Origin: Pseudocercospora fijiensis CIRAD86
Taxonomy: Eukaryota; Ascomycota; Dothideomycetes; Mycosphaerellales; Mycosphaerellaceae
NCBI RefSeq assembly: GCF_000340215.1
Contig: NW_006921541.1
Location: forward strand, 181,876 to 245,875
Length of the DNA stretch: 64,000 bases
Direction: 5' to 3'
In this document: piece by piece, positions 45,341-57,904 of the stretch
Layout of the letters: each line of letters begins with the position of its first letter
Position numbering within the stretch: the first letter of the stretch is position 1
Position numbers and translations under genes: made by a program
The notes under the pieces: generated by a model
Databases searched by the model: none
What the model was told of the DNA's origin: nothing
Seen by the model: only the letters and a program-made list of their open reading frames with translations

Positions 45341-48300
45341 AAGGCTATCCGATTTACTAGCTAATAAATCGGTCGAGTAGGACCTCCTCGACTTAAGGAA
45401 CTTTACTCTATCCCTAATAATATAGACCTTTCTATAGTTACCCGTTCCTTTGCCGTCGTTCCTACTATCTATATTTAAGTTACTATTAGAAGCTATAGTT
45501 AGCAGATACTAGCAATGCTTAATAATAGTTTAGAGTTACTTATTATAAGTAAGCGTTAGGCTAAACAACTTAGGCTACTAATAAATAAAGACATTTCCCT
45601 TAGTATATAGGGAGTAAATAGGGAGGTTGCTCTAGTAGGTACCTACTATAATGTTATAGTAGACGCTTTCGGCATATGCTTTTCCTTTACCTTCTAGATT
45701 GCTACCGACCTAAATACGCTAATTATTCTAGGTCGACCGTAGTCTCGTATAACCCGGGGTATCTAGCGCAACTGCGACGATAGCTCCTAGAAGGGAACTA
45801 TCGCTAACTAGAAGGGCAACCGAGTCGTATTTACTAGTTATATCGGAAACACTAGCTACAAGTCCTACGAGGATATCCTTGCTACTTCTAAACGGTCTTT
45901 AGGAAACGCTACGGCGCAGTTATAAGACCGGCAATCTACGCTATAAGTTAGTATAGCTTAAATAGGTTATATCTAGAAGTGCGCCGCTCCGTACGTTAAG
46001 GCAAGTTTCTAGGTTCTATACTAAGGAGACGAATGCTCGAAGCGATAGTAAGTATAATATAACGACTACCTACTATACGAGTTAGGGTAATAGTGCTATC
46101 TTATATATCGTCGCTAGAGGTATTATTACTAGACGCAGGTCTACCTAAACTAACTAATTAGAGCGCGAGTCTAATACTACCCTAGGGGTATTATTACGAA
46201 TCTAACGTTTTCGCCGGCGTTATAAATTAGGACTACTAGTTGTGTATCTATCGACTTAAGGAAACTTCTAAAGAGGTTTACGCGCTGTTTTATTACGCTA
46301 ATCTCTAGGCCTAGCGATAAAGAGAGAGAGCTCGGGTTCTGTAATCGATTAGTATATATACCCTATATAAGAGGGTTGCTAATAAGATTAAGCCCGTAAA
46401 GGGCAGCGTATATATTACCGATAGGTCGAATCCTAGTAGGAATCCTAACTAGCGATAGAAGTGTCTTAATTAGGAAGCAATATTGCTACCTAGGGATAGC
46501 CTATACGATTAGAGATATATTACTAAAAAGTTCTCTACTATTCCTAGGGGTTTAAGGCTAATACCGGAAAGGCTTGCGAAGATTAAACCTAGTATAGAGC
46601 TTTCGGAACTTGAGCTAGACCTACTATACGAGCTTCTATACAATCGCGAAGCCGTATTAGTATATAACTTCACTTACCTAGGTAGAATTAATCTAGAGGT
46701 TGCCCCTCCGTAGAAGATCCGAACGATCGAATATAAGCCTTAGGCCTACCTAGGTTTTAAGCTACACCTAAGCCTACGAGGTATAGTTAAGGATATAATA
46801 CGGCAGCGCGTAAAGGCCGGTACGTTAGAGCCTTCCTATGCCTCGTATCGTAATCTATACTTCCTAGTTTAGAAGAAGACAGCTCCTAGGGAACTAAAGA
46901 AGTACCGTCTAATTAACGCTATACAAAAGTTTAATATAGTTACGATTAGGGATACTAACCTTCCTCCGGAGACTAATAGGTTCTCGGAAGCCTTTACTAA
47001 CTGTATTATAGCCTTACTAGTTAATGTTTTCTTAGGCTACGACTAGATTCCTCTCTGCCCTAATAGCTAGGACCTTGCTAGTTTCGAAACGCCTCTTAGG
47101 CTATATAGACAAACTACTCTTCCCTAAGGGGCGACTAACTTAGTAGCTTAGTTCGTTCGTATTATAAACTAAGTCCTAGCGGCCTATATCTCCTATATAG
47201 CGATGCCTTTCCTCGACGATATCGGCATTAAGGGCCCTAAAACTAGGTACGATAATAAAGAAGTAGAGCCTAGAATCCGTAGGTTCTTTCTCGAATATAT
47301 CTAGAACCTCGATAGTATCCTCTACGACCTAGAGCGAGCTAACCTAACGGTATATAGGGAGAAGCTTTAGCTCCTATACAAACGAATAAACATTGTCGGG
47401 TTTGTAACCGATAAAAACAGCCGCTATCCTAATAATATACGGGTCCTAAAGATAGTGTCCTAGCCGGATCCTACCTATTACAAGGATGTCCGAACCTAGC
47501 TTAGAGTAGTCTCCTACTTCCGTATCTAGGTCGAGAACTTTATATTAGTATATAAGCCCTTATACGCCTTGCTTAAGAAAGATACTAAGTTCGAATAGAC
47601 TTCCGTTTACTAAGCGGCTAAGGATATAGTAACTAAGGCACTCGTTAGCGTACCTACGCTTACATCTATTAACTACTTAGAGGGTGCGGGTTTAATAGTT
47701 ATTACTATCGACTCGAGCGGGGAAGGCTATAGCGAGATACTAATATAGTATAACCGTAAAGAGCTATCCTTACGTTACTCTATCCGATACGACTTAGGGC
47801 TATAGAAACCGATCGGGGCCTAGTACGATACTAGCAAGCGAGAATGCCTTAGAGTCTATAAGGCTCTAAAGAAGTTCCGACTATAGCTCTTTAGTATATT
47901 CTTTCGCCTAGAAATCGATACTTAGATACTAGTCTATTAGCTTAACCGTATAGCCTCCGACCTGCTAAACTCTACGATAGCTCGGTAGGTTGCCTAGATC
48001 TATTTGTTTAATTTCGACGTCTTCTACGTTCCTAGGAAGAAGTATACTAGACTAGATAGCCTTTCTAGAAGGCCTACTATAGAAGAGGACATTGCCGAAA
48101 TAATAGAAGAAGAGGATATCGACGCGGTTATTAACCGTACCTTCTTTACTACTTTCTATATTAATGCTATACTAGCAATTACTAGGTCTACTACCGAAGA
48201 CTAGCCTAGTAACTAACCTAATAAACCTAACGGGCAGCCTAAGAGTTAGCCTAACGAGAACCCTACTACTAACGGTAATAACTAGGCTAAAGCTAAGATA

Positions 48301-49560
48301 GATAAATTAGACAGGGATAATATCCTTAATAGGGTCTACTCCGACGACTCCTATTATATCGCCTACTTCCTAACCTATACGAAGAAAGCGCCTAGTCTAT
48401 TAAAGAGTTAATACCGTCGGGTTATTCGCTATTCTCGACGGTTCCTAGTTAAAGATCGCATCCTTTAGCGATAAGCGATAGTTAATGTACCTCTTTAGCG
48501 CCCTATAAAATTATCTTAGACAACGCTAAGACTAATATAGCTAAAGAAGTTTAGGCGCTACTAGTTTTATATAGGGCGAAGAACGTTCGTATCTCCCCGT
48601 ACTATCCCTAATCTAATGCTATCGTTAAGCGTAGCTATCGCTTATTAATAGATGCCTTGTCTAAGTTAACTAATAGTAGTAATAGGTTAGTCGCAATCTC
48701 TACCTACGTCCCTACCCTTCTCTAGGCGGACCGAACGACTATTACCGATACTACTAGGCTTATACTAGCGGAGCTTATAATTAGAAGAGACGCTGTTCTT
48801 CTAATTGAGTTGTCCTACCGTAAGTATAGCGTTTACGACTAGGGGTCTGTTCGTACTAGAGTAGATCTCCTTGCCCTACGCGCTAAGGCTCTTAAGGAGA
48901 TAACTATAACTTCTTAAAAGGGACTTACTCGATAACGTCGTCTTCGTAAAGAGGCTAAGCAGTATTTCGATAACTATAATACTATTAATTAGGAGCCTCT
49001 AAAGGTTAGCGATATAGTTCTCCTATACCGGTCCGAGCTAGAATATAGTTACTCCTATAAGCTAGCCTTTAAATAGAAAGGGCCTTATAGAGTATAGGAG
49101 GTCCTTTACGATAGTTCTACGTACCGTCTTTAGGAACTTAATAGTGCTACTTTAAAGCACTCGTACCCCCGGGCTAACCTAAAGAAGATCGTCGAATTAA
49201 GAGAGCCTACTCGCCCTCCCCCGACCGAGGAGGAAGTTAGTGCCTCTATAGACCCTCTACCGACCTTAGATACCTATCGAGAAGAGGATCCGGCCGCGAT
49301 TATAGATCCTATTCTACCTAACAACTATACGTATCCCTAGATACGTCTTAGTAAGCTATTAGGAATAACTTATAAATAAAGGGAGGGTTATATACGTATT
49401 AATTACGCGTAGAGCATTTCCGATATTAATTCCGATAGTAAACTAGACTTCTAGCTATCTAACTCTAACTCCGAGGAGGAACTCGACTAGTCTAGCGACG
49501 AAGACCGCCTAGAATTATAGGTATTAGACGACCCCGAGACTAAATAATTGCTTACTTATC
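45340..49560 (+). pseudogene. pol of element B (PR-RT-RNaseH-IN), RIP-mutated, integrase core missing
   Basis: Protease-like text lies at ~45,400-45,730 (VVPTIYI, DAFGICFSF, LIILGRP). RT: LEPSYASYRN, KYRLINAIQKFN, LPPETNRFSEA, and the active site MPFLDDIGIKGP (47,203-47,238) with both Asp intact. RNase H ends with FNFDVFYVPRKKYTRLDSLSRRP (split here only by reading; 48,004-48,075), the usual Ty3/Gypsy tail. Integrase N- and C-terminal parts are present (INVP-like at ~48,485, ISPYYP.SNAIVKRS at ~48,592-48,640), but only ~40 codons separate them where ~160 are expected, so the catalytic core is gone. The frame ends at ~49,550 in TAA after an acidic tail. Confidence 0.78.
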
Positions 49561-50740
49561 CTTACTTCCTTACTCTACTACGTTACTTCCTTGCTCTTAC
49601 TAATCGTTCTCCGCGCTATTAAAGCAGTACCGCCCTACACCTTTAGTCCTTACCTACTGTCTATTCCTACTAATGTTTATACTTTTATTTGTTGTTTGTT
49701 ACTTTTAGCTTATCTTATTATTGCCTTTTGCCTTGCCTTTACCTTCGATAGATATTGCTATAACTTTATTCCTTTGCTCTTATTTCCTTAGATAGAACTA
49801 TACGAGGCGTGTTTTCCTAATAATACTCCGGAGGTAGTATTAGGAAGATAGCCGAACCTAACCCTCTACCCTTCTAGAACTACTTCTCTCTAGATTCCTA
49901 GACTCTAGCGACTACCCTTAAGTAACAACGATAATAAGATACTCTACTAGAGGATGTTCCTACCCTAATTAGTACTAGTTACGTAGGATACTAAGAAAGG
50001 GAGGTTCCCTATCCCTCTCCCTTCCCGCCGCTTAGATAGATATAGTAACCTAGGCCTATAGCCTCTAAGAATAGGGACCTTAGGCTGTTAAGCTTAGTGT
50101 TTAGAAGAAGGAAGAAGGTAAACGTATAGACTACCTTTACGTACTTGCTAATATAAAAGGTAATGCTACATCTATAACGGTAGTGCTATAGGCTAATATA
50201 CTAACGAATTAGCTACGCTAGGCCTAGGCGACTTACTCCTCGTTACCGAGTATCTCTAGAGAAAAGCTAATACTACCCCGGGGGTATTATTAGTCCCGCT
50301 AGCTTTACTACTATAGATTTCTACTAAGGACTCGAACTAACTAGCCACATTTCGAGCGCGCGAGAATCTACGATAGCTAAAGGTTAATAAAGGCGCGTAG
50401 TCGCCGCTTGCAATTAGCTAGACCGATTGTTAAACTTTAGCCTGCCCTAATAATAAAGAAGTCTCGTATATAGCTTTACTTTTATATGCAGCCGTTATCC
50501 GTTTGCTTTACTAGCGCGGAATATACGGACTACGTTACCTTCGTACCCTATTTAAAGCGAGCTTTCTAAGCTCTTTCTTCTACTCGATCGCTAACTAACT
50601 CGCTACCGCCTAACTACCCCCCCCCCCCTTCTATCTAAGCCCTTTAATTATTATTATTAAGCAACGAACATACTTTGTAAACTCGTTTCTAAACCGCTTC
50701 GGTCGACTAGATATCTTCTAGCGCCTCGAATCCGCTAGGC
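49561..50740 (+). other. Pyrimidine-rich spacer of element B
   Basis: Between pol and the extra ORF region. 49,560-49,790 is CTT/TTA-rich and happens to give a hydrophobic frame. It holds two palindromes, 49,813-49,847 (centre CTCCGGAG) and 50,270-50,294 (centre CCCCGGGGG). At 50,619-50,628 lies a C10 run. No gene recognised. Confidence 0.4.
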
Positions 50741-51460
50741 GCTAGTAGTAGTAACGACCTACCTGCCCCTATTAACCTAAGCCTAGCCGCCCTAGTCCTA
50801 ATCGAAGCCCTATCTAATAGCGCCTTAGCTACTATAACTAGTCTCGAGCACTGCTTTTAGATCGTTACCGCCCTTAAAGATTCTTAAGAGAAGATCGAGA
50901 ACGCTCGTACCCTACTACGCATTATTAACAGAAACATTAAGAAGGCTACTATCTTAGTTGCGTACGGTATAAACAACTTGCGTTAGTCTATCGGTAAGCG
51001 TATCTTTAAGCGCGACGTTCTTAACGATATAGATATTTAACAAGCCTTTCCTATCGTCTATAGCCTCGAAATAGCCGGTACCTAGATCCGCTTACGCTTT
51101 AAGACCCTCGATTAGGCCTTCGAATATTAGGGAGGACTAAGCAGTCTTTCTAAGAGCCTTATTAACTTCGCCTATAGTAGATAAGAGCGTACTAAGTAGG
51201 TCTCTTCGTTCGTTAATAAGTACAAAGTCCGTCGCTAAGGCGCTAAGTACCTTTCCTATACTATAATCTATCGTACATCTACCGCTAGTAAGAAGGTAGG
51301 CAAGCAGTTACTTAACCTGTCCTTTACGCTTAACGACTTTACGATAGCCTACTAGAAGCGGCATAACGATGCAATTGTCTAGGTTAATCTTAATATATAG
51401 ACTACTAAGGATCTACTAAAAGAGAAGGGCTATCGTATTTAGTGTAGGTTTTGTTATTAA
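50740..51460 (+). pseudogene. Extra ORF of element B, first part, unknown
   Basis: A plus-strand frame with TAG/TAA only, ~235 codons, reading as an alpha-helical protein (LAALVLIEALSNSALATITS, NIKKATILVAYGINNL) and ending with a Cys-containing patch (CRFCY...RGSYR.CS). It breaks into the next frame near 51,440-51,490. No family recognised. It may be the N-terminal part of one long ORF with 51,470-53,500. Confidence 0.5.
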
Positions 51461-51469
51461 AGGTTGAGA

Positions 51470-53500
51470 GGCTCCTATCGTTAATGTTCTTAAACGTAAG
51501 GTTCTTTGCCTAGAAATAGAGGCCGATACGGCTACTAGTCTTACGCTCGCTATAGAAATATAGGCTAAAGATCGTCGCTCGATCCGCAACTATAAGGTCT
51601 CTTAAGAAGTTAAAGACGAGCGCGCTAAGGCCGAAGCAGCGCGTAAGAAGGCACTATACGCTCGCTAGGCCCTCCGTAAGGCTACTAAGAAGTCTAGCAC
51701 TCCTTCTAGCACTAACTATAGTAACTCGGATATTAATATACTAGATACGCTACTAGAAGATATTTCCTCCGAAGGCTCCTTTAGCGAGCGTAGGGATAGA
51801 GGCCTCTCGCCGATTCTATTAACTAAGAACATCTATAGATCTTACAAGGGCGACTCTATTACGCATCTTATTACTAAGATCGATATAGTTCCTAAGGCCG
51901 ATATAGGCAAAGCTCCTACTGCCCTATCTATCTATTAATAGCTCGACGACCTTAGTAAGCTAGGTGAAGAGCGGTTTGCTATATATGCTAACTATATTAA
52001 GAAGGCCGCTAAGGTCTTTAGTCTCTACGCTAGTACTAAGACGAGTATTCTTATTAGCTGCCTATTAAAGATTAGACGCGAGATTGCTAATTAGGATGCC
52101 TTTACTACCCTTAAGACTAGTTATACTAACTAGTTTCCTAGACGTCCTGCTGCCGCGCTAACCTCCTTAGGACTCTACGTATTTAACCCTACTAGCGCTA
52201 TTACTCGCGATCTTACGCTAACTAATCGTCGGTATAAGTTAGTCGCTAGCATTCTCGGCTAAGGTACCTCCTTCGACCGCTTTCGCTAGACTAGTAATAC
52301 TATCTTCCCTCGAGTCTTTAGTTAGATACAATCGCCTCGTAGAGCGTACCTTTCTCCTATCGTCGACCTAATATAGGAGGAATTTCGCATATACTTTTAG
52401 TATATACGTAAGCTACCTAAGTCTAAGTAGGAAGGCCGCAATGCCCTTTAAACCTATAAAGTAAGCAACTAAATCGTCCGTTAGTATCCCGCCCTATAGC
52501 TCTTAGCCGTTACCCTTCGACCTAATTACGTATACGAGCTTATCTCCGTCCCTAAGCCTACTAAGTACTTTAAGGTAGGTAAAGGCAGTTATAAAAACTG
52601 CCCTACTAAGGAGACTTCTCGTCTCGGATAAGATATAGTTAAGCTCGTAGCTAGTAAGGGTACTAGCTATCTACGTATTAAGGTTTCTCTTATATCTAAG
52701 GATAAGACCGCCTATTAAACTATTATCGAGGGTATATATAAACTAGAGGTCTTCGATAACTAGGTTAAGAAACTTATAGGCCGTAACCTAGTTCTACTAA
52801 GCAAGATTAGTAAGCTTACTAAAAAGTACCTTACTACCGACGACCTCGACTATATATTCGATAGTAAGCCTAACGAAGGCGAGGTAGCTTAGTAGATCCT
52901 TAACCCTCTAAAGGAATGCGAAGTCTCTATTTAGATACTATACCTTCTATATAGTAATCTAAAGGCTAAGAGCGACTATATATTAATCGACCTAGGCTAC
53001 TCTCGCGTTATCGACGGTACTAAGATTAAAGGCTACGATAACTTAACCGTCTCTAAGGTTGCTAAGGCGCACCGCAATCTAACCGCCCTTCTAGGTTCGA
53101 ATACCTTCGTACTATTCGCCTTCCCTACGGCTATCTTAGTCGAAGGTCTTAGTTATATTTCCGATGCCCTAGTCGGTAGAATTCCTTAGTTAAGTTACGT
53201 TATTTAGAACGAAGTTAGACAAATCCTCTAGTTTAGTAAGGAGGAGCTTAGGGAATATCTATACGAGTAGGAGAACGCTACGTAGGATAAGGCTACTAAC
53301 CTCCTCGTTAATTAGGCTTACTACGAGGCCGAGTACTTCGGTACTAATAGCTTTAATGCCTACGGAGGAGTTTAGGAGAATCGACTAGCTAATAAGGTTA
53401 TTACTAGTAAGGATTACGGTATATTAAAGCAATAGTAAGGCGTAGTAGATTAGTTGCTTAGGAAGTTGTTTCTATATATTGCTAGAATCTAGGAATAATA
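51470..53500 (+). pseudogene. Extra ORF of element B, second part, unknown
   Basis: A single plus-strand frame of ~670 codons whose only stops are TAG/TAA at positions that could be Gln or Trp. It starts with a Glu/Lys/Ala-rich coiled-coil-like stretch (DERAKAEAARKKAL), a Ser-rich linker, then globular text (RFAIYANYIKKAAKVFSLYA, DYILIDLGYSRVIDGTKIKG, NTFVLFAFPTAILVEG, WEN.A-like C-terminus). No envelope-like signal peptide or membrane helix, and no RT, RNase H or integrase motif seen. It stops just before a GC palindrome (53,494-53,520). It is the best candidate for an undescribed retroelement protein in the window. Confidence 0.55.
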
Positions 53501-53635
53501 CTACCCTAGGGGTATTATTACGGAGTTTCTGAAAATAGCCTTAGCTAAGATACCTAAGATAACTATATAACTGTTTGTTTGTTTTCAAGCGCGTAATATA
53601 AAGCGTGTCTAGTTAGATACGAAGAAAGGGAGGGA

Positions 53636-53918
53636 TATTAGCTAGTAACCGGCCCTATATATATAGGCTAAAGTTTAAGCCTATATAAGAGGCCTCCTTC
53701 TATACTATAGACAGATTACTAACCTCGTATAGTACATTGTTTATATTACACTTCTATAATGCCTATATTGCAGGGCTCTAGTTATTAGCCTAAGCAACGG
53801 TCTTGTTATCCTATTATACTAAACATAGCTGCCTATATTATTATAGGTCATATTACCCTCGGTTGCCTATACTATTACTGCTAGTAGTAGTAGTAGTAGT
53901 ATTAGTTTCCGTCCTTTA
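53636..53918 (+). repeat. 3' LTR of element B
   Basis: 283 bp, preceded by the purine tract at 53,622-53,635 and followed by ATAG. Confidence 0.9.
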
Positions 53919-56900
53919 ATAGCTCTTCCTATTAGTGTCGTTAGCCCTTGCCTTAATACGCACTATTAATACAGTAAGAGTATTAGTGTGCTTTAAGCCG
54001 TTACGGAGCCCGGTAAGCCGCTTATCCTACGCTTGCTTATTAACAATACGGGCTATAGCAATCTTATACTATAGGGTTAGAAACAATAAATTAATAGATT
54101 AGTAAGTCTCGCTATTATAATTAGGTCGCCTCGATAGACTATTAGTAGGGTTACTTACGCCTAGCTAATATAGAATATTAAAATCGAACCTAGCGAGGTA
54201 GACGGCCTATCTAGCCTATCGACCTATAACTCTAGTAACCTTCGTAATCCTACGGAGGTTGTTATAGTCCGTATAGACCTAAATAGTGTGCTATACACTA
54301 TCGAGATAGTAGCGCTAGTACTTAAAGGCTTCTACGATTGCTAGGAGCTCTTACTTATAGGTCTCGTAACGACGCTCTATATCGATTATCTTTTGTAAGA
54401 TAAAGGCAATCGGGTGCTAGTAGGTATTATTAGCCTGCTATAACATAATAGCTAATATAGCGAACTATAAAGCGTTAGTTTCAATTCGGATCTGTTTGCT
54501 TAGTATAAAATAGTATAATAAGGGGACTTTAGTAAAGCGTTGCTTTAAACCGTTAAAAGCGGCTTATGTTTTATTAGTCTATTTAAACTCTCTAGAAGGG
54601 TTTGCTTTAGTCTTAGTAAGCTTAGTTAATAGTATTACATGCCTCGAATAGCCCTTAATAAAGCGGCGGTAAAAGTTAGCAAAACCTAGGAATAATTAAA
54701 GCTCCTTAATACTAGTAGGGGTTAGCTATTTAGTAATTGTTTTAGTCCGATTAGGATTAGCCTTAATACCCTTAGTTAATATAAGGAAGCTAAGGAAGGC
54801 TACCTCCTTAGCAGCGAAGGTGTATTTAGAGGGCTTGTAATATAGTTTATAGGTTCTTAGGCGATCGAGCACCTTACGGACTATAGCCTAGTGCTCTATA
54901 ATATTAGGTAAATAGGTATAAACTAGGATAGTATCTAGGTAAACTATACAGAGGTAGTCTAGTAGGCCTAATAGGGCCCGATTAATGTAGGACTAGAATG
55001 TTATAGGGGCGTTAGCTAGCCTAAATAGCATAACTAAGTACTTAAAATAGCTATAGCGAGTATAGAAGGCTGTTTTCTATTCCTCGCCCTTACGAATGCA
55101 GATGCGGTAGTAGGCATCCTTAATGTCTAGTATAGTATAGAAATAGGCGCTAGAAAGGCGGTCGAGGGTCTCGTTAATAAGCGGAAGTAGACAGCGGTCC
55201 TTAATAGTAATAGCATTAAGCCTACGATAATCGACATATAGGCGTAGGCTACTATCCTTCTTTAGTACAAATAGGACAGGTGCACTAGTAGGGCTGTTAC
55301 TATACTAAATTCGACTATTAGCTAGGTTCTTATCTAGGTACTTACGCAATATAGTAAGCTCTCGTTTACTAAGGTTATAGAGGGGCCTAAAAGGAACCTC
55401 CTTGCCCTATATAATATCGATCTTATAGTCCGTCTCTTTAAATATAAGCAATGTCGATGCTAGGTAGTGTTTAAACATATTAATATAGGTCTCTCGAACA
55501 GGCTATAGTATACGAGCAAGCTAATTAGGGTCTATACTATTAGGGGGCATAGGCTTATCGTTATTACCTAATAGGTCGACTATTAGGTTAGCTACGGCAG
55601 GTATTAGGTTGCCGATAAATAGGACCCTAATATCGTTAGGGCACTCGCTAACGTCGATATACTTAATATCCTCTTTCCTAGCGATTTTAAATCGCTACTA
55701 TTAGCTGCCTAGGTCTATAGCTACGGCGTATTGCTTAAGGATAGGGTTACTAATAATAATATTGATAGAAGGTTGTCTATGTCTACTACGTAGGCAGTAA
55801 AATTTAGCAAGCGCTCGTTGCCGAGGTCGTCTCTTAGAACTATAGGAATATAGTAAGCCCTATAGGTTAAGTGCCGGGCGTTATTAAACTAAGCAAGGGT
55901 TAGTAGGTTAGCCCTATATAATTGTCGAAGGTCTAATTGCTTAGCTAGGCGATAGCTAATAAGGGCACTAACTAAGTTTCCTAGATCTAGCGTAACCTTA
56001 GTTTTATAATTAGTGCCCTAGGTGTCTTATATAAGGCAGGTGCGTGTAATAGCTAGCACAATATCGATGGTTTTACGCCGTATAAGGCTAACAGTTAGTG
56101 CGGCGCTTATTCCTTTTTCGAAGGTTAGCCTATAGGGGTAGCGTTAGCTACTAAAAGGTGCTTTCGGTACTTAGCGGTAGTACGGTCGATTCGGGCCTAA
56201 TCCCTAGGTTTGTCGTATTAGCCTAGTAGATAGCTAGTGCTATTACAATTAAAGCATTTTAATCCGGTCGGAAGGTTGCTATAGCTACTGCTATTGTTAG
56301 TTAAGCGGTTAGCGTTATAAGGATACGAGCCCCTTATATAGCCCCTATTACGGCCTCCTCTATATAGCCGCCGGCTACGGCCTCTTCTACGGTTATTGTT
56401 ACTATTCCTATTATTGTTAGTATTGTTGCGTTAGTAGGACCCTTAGCTATTGCCTCTACGGGCACTACGATTGCCGCGGTTAGTACTAGCTAGTCGGATC
56501 CTCGATTCTAGTCGTTACTAAAGTTAGACAGCTCGTTTAGCTGTTTCTACTTCGACTATAAATTAAATGCGTATTAGATTAGCCTATTCGAACACACGGC
56601 GGCGGTCTAATTTAAGGACTAATTCCTATCTTAATTTAGGGCGTATTTCGGAGATCTAGATAGGGTCGGTGTTAGCTAGCAAGTTATCCTTAAGGGTTCT
56701 TAAATAGGCCTCGAAGGACCGAGAGGATTAGTCGGCCTTTTGTTTAGTACGTAGGTATTAGTCCTATATATGTTACTATCGCAATATAGGGTTGCTAAGG
56801 GTATTTAGTATAATAGTCTTATAGTCCTACTACTAAATAGCGGTCTAATTATTAAGGGAGTTAAAATTGTTATCCTAGGTGCGCTTTAGGTCTCTATTAA

Positions 56901-57710
56901 TATACTATATAGCATAGACGACTAACGAATAGTCGTCTAGAAGAGCCCTTAGTGCGTTTCGCTAATTAAGCTTGCAGTTACGGATATAGTCGTTATATTG
57001 TTTTCGACTAGAGCTATTAAATACAGTATAGTCCTTAAGTTTAGCATCCTTCTTTTAGACTAAAACAGATAGTAAGGAAGGCCCTGCTATTAGCTTAGTA
57101 TTAGTTGCTAGGGCTTCCTAAAGGCGATAAATTTCGAGGAGGTTATCCTTTAGCTATTGTTCTTAACGTAAGGCAGTAAGCCTGTTCTTAGTAGCTTCTT
57201 AAAGTCTCGCTATTAGCTAGGGGCTAAAGGCTAGTTAGCTATATCGTCGATTAATAATGCCATTAAGAATGTCGCCAATAGGCAATTCTAGATTATTACC
57301 TAGAACTATAGGTTCTTTAGTAGGCCCTCTAGTAGGCTCTTTAGTATCGGTAGGCACTATACTACTAATGTTGTTATTGCTAGCGCTGCTAGCGGCGCCG
57401 CGGTTGTTATTATTGTTTCGTAATAAGCCGGCTATTATAATAAGGGGTAATACTAATAATATACCGTAGCCCCTTACAGTGCGGATACAGCGGAATTAGC
57501 GGATGTCGGCCTAGTACGATTAACTTAGTATAATAGGCCGTATAGAAGGCCTTGCTTAATAATTAGTACGGTTGTTTTAGTAGAGTAGTACGTATAGGTC
57601 CCGTTTATCGGGCGTAATATAGTTAAATCGATAGTTTTCGTAGCTATACTACTAAAAGCTTAAAATAAGGACTATCTAGCTACTGCCCTAAAAGGGTAGA
57701 TTAAATACTA
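53919..57710 (-). pseudogene. Element A2: gag, protease, RT and RNase H part, RIP-mutated
   Basis: Reverse counterpart of A1 from 8656 to ~12,400: RNase H at ~54,120-54,500, RT at ~54,650-55,500, protease at ~55,950-56,050, the Arg/Gly/Asn-rich gag tail at ~56,300-56,480, and gag to ~57,470. The RT active box reads LDTIL-like near 54,920-54,945, so the second catalytic Asp is lost, as it is in A1 but by a different change. The leader 57,500-57,710 adjoins the 5' LTR. Confidence 0.8.
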
Positions 57711-57899
57711 TATAAGAGGGGTTATATTAGTAGGTAGATAGAGTAGTAGTAGATTAGTATAGTATTCGATAGAGATCTAGGAGGAGAAGGAGGAAGGTAG
57801 GCTAGTTAGCCTAACGCTAAGCGCTAAGCCCTACCTAAGGCACTAAGACCCTAGCTTTACTCGAGCTAGTTATATACCAATTACGTATAGCCTCTAATA
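57711..57899 (-). repeat. 5' LTR of element A2
   Basis: 189 bp, TATAAGAGGGG...CTCTAATA; followed by AGTAG. Confidence 0.9.
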
Positions 57900-57904
57900 A
57901 GTAG

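Larger units (their letters stand above)
42014..53918 (+). mobile_element. Element B: 11.9-kb Ty3/Gypsy LTR retrotransposon nested in A2
   Basis: LTRs of 286 and 283 bp (42,014-42,299; 53,636-53,918) begin TATTAGCTAGTAAC and end in TCCTCTA / TCCTTTA, each holding an AGT-repeat tract. ATAG stands on both sides (42,010-42,013 and 53,919-53,922). A purine tract AAGAAAGGGAGGGA directly precedes the right LTR, so the element is plus oriented. gag lies at ~43,100-45,300 and pol at ~45,300-49,550; a further ~2.8 kb of former coding sequence follows (50,740-53,490). Five GC-rich palindromes occur between and behind these blocks. The integrase core is deleted. RIP-mutated. Confidence 0.9.
38876..57899 (-). 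mobile_element. Element A2: chromodomain Ty3/Gypsy element, minus strand, split by element B
   Basis: Second copy of the A1 family in reverse. Its LTRs are 38,876-39,064 and 57,711-57,899 (189 bp each; 8 bp shorter than in A1 near one end), with target duplication AGTAG at 38,871-38,875 and 57,900-57,904. Removing element B leaves ~7.1 kb, the length of A1. The chromodomain lies at ~40,390-40,520, integrase to ~42,013, and, after element B, RNase H, RT and gag from 53,919 to ~57,500. The break is just behind RNase H. RIP stops throughout. Confidence 0.92.

Noticed and set aside
48004..48204. 66-codon frame as an independent small gene
   Set aside because: It is the end of RNase H in the pol of element B (VPRKKYTRLDSLSRRP), an accidental stop-free piece.
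49591..49791. 66-codon hydrophobic frame, possible membrane protein
   Set aside because: Product of a CTT/TTA-rich spacer; no start context, no family resemblance.
51470..53500. Envelope gene, making element B an errantivirus-like agent
   Set aside because: No signal peptide, fusion-like or transmembrane segment is legible, so there is no support for an envelope function.
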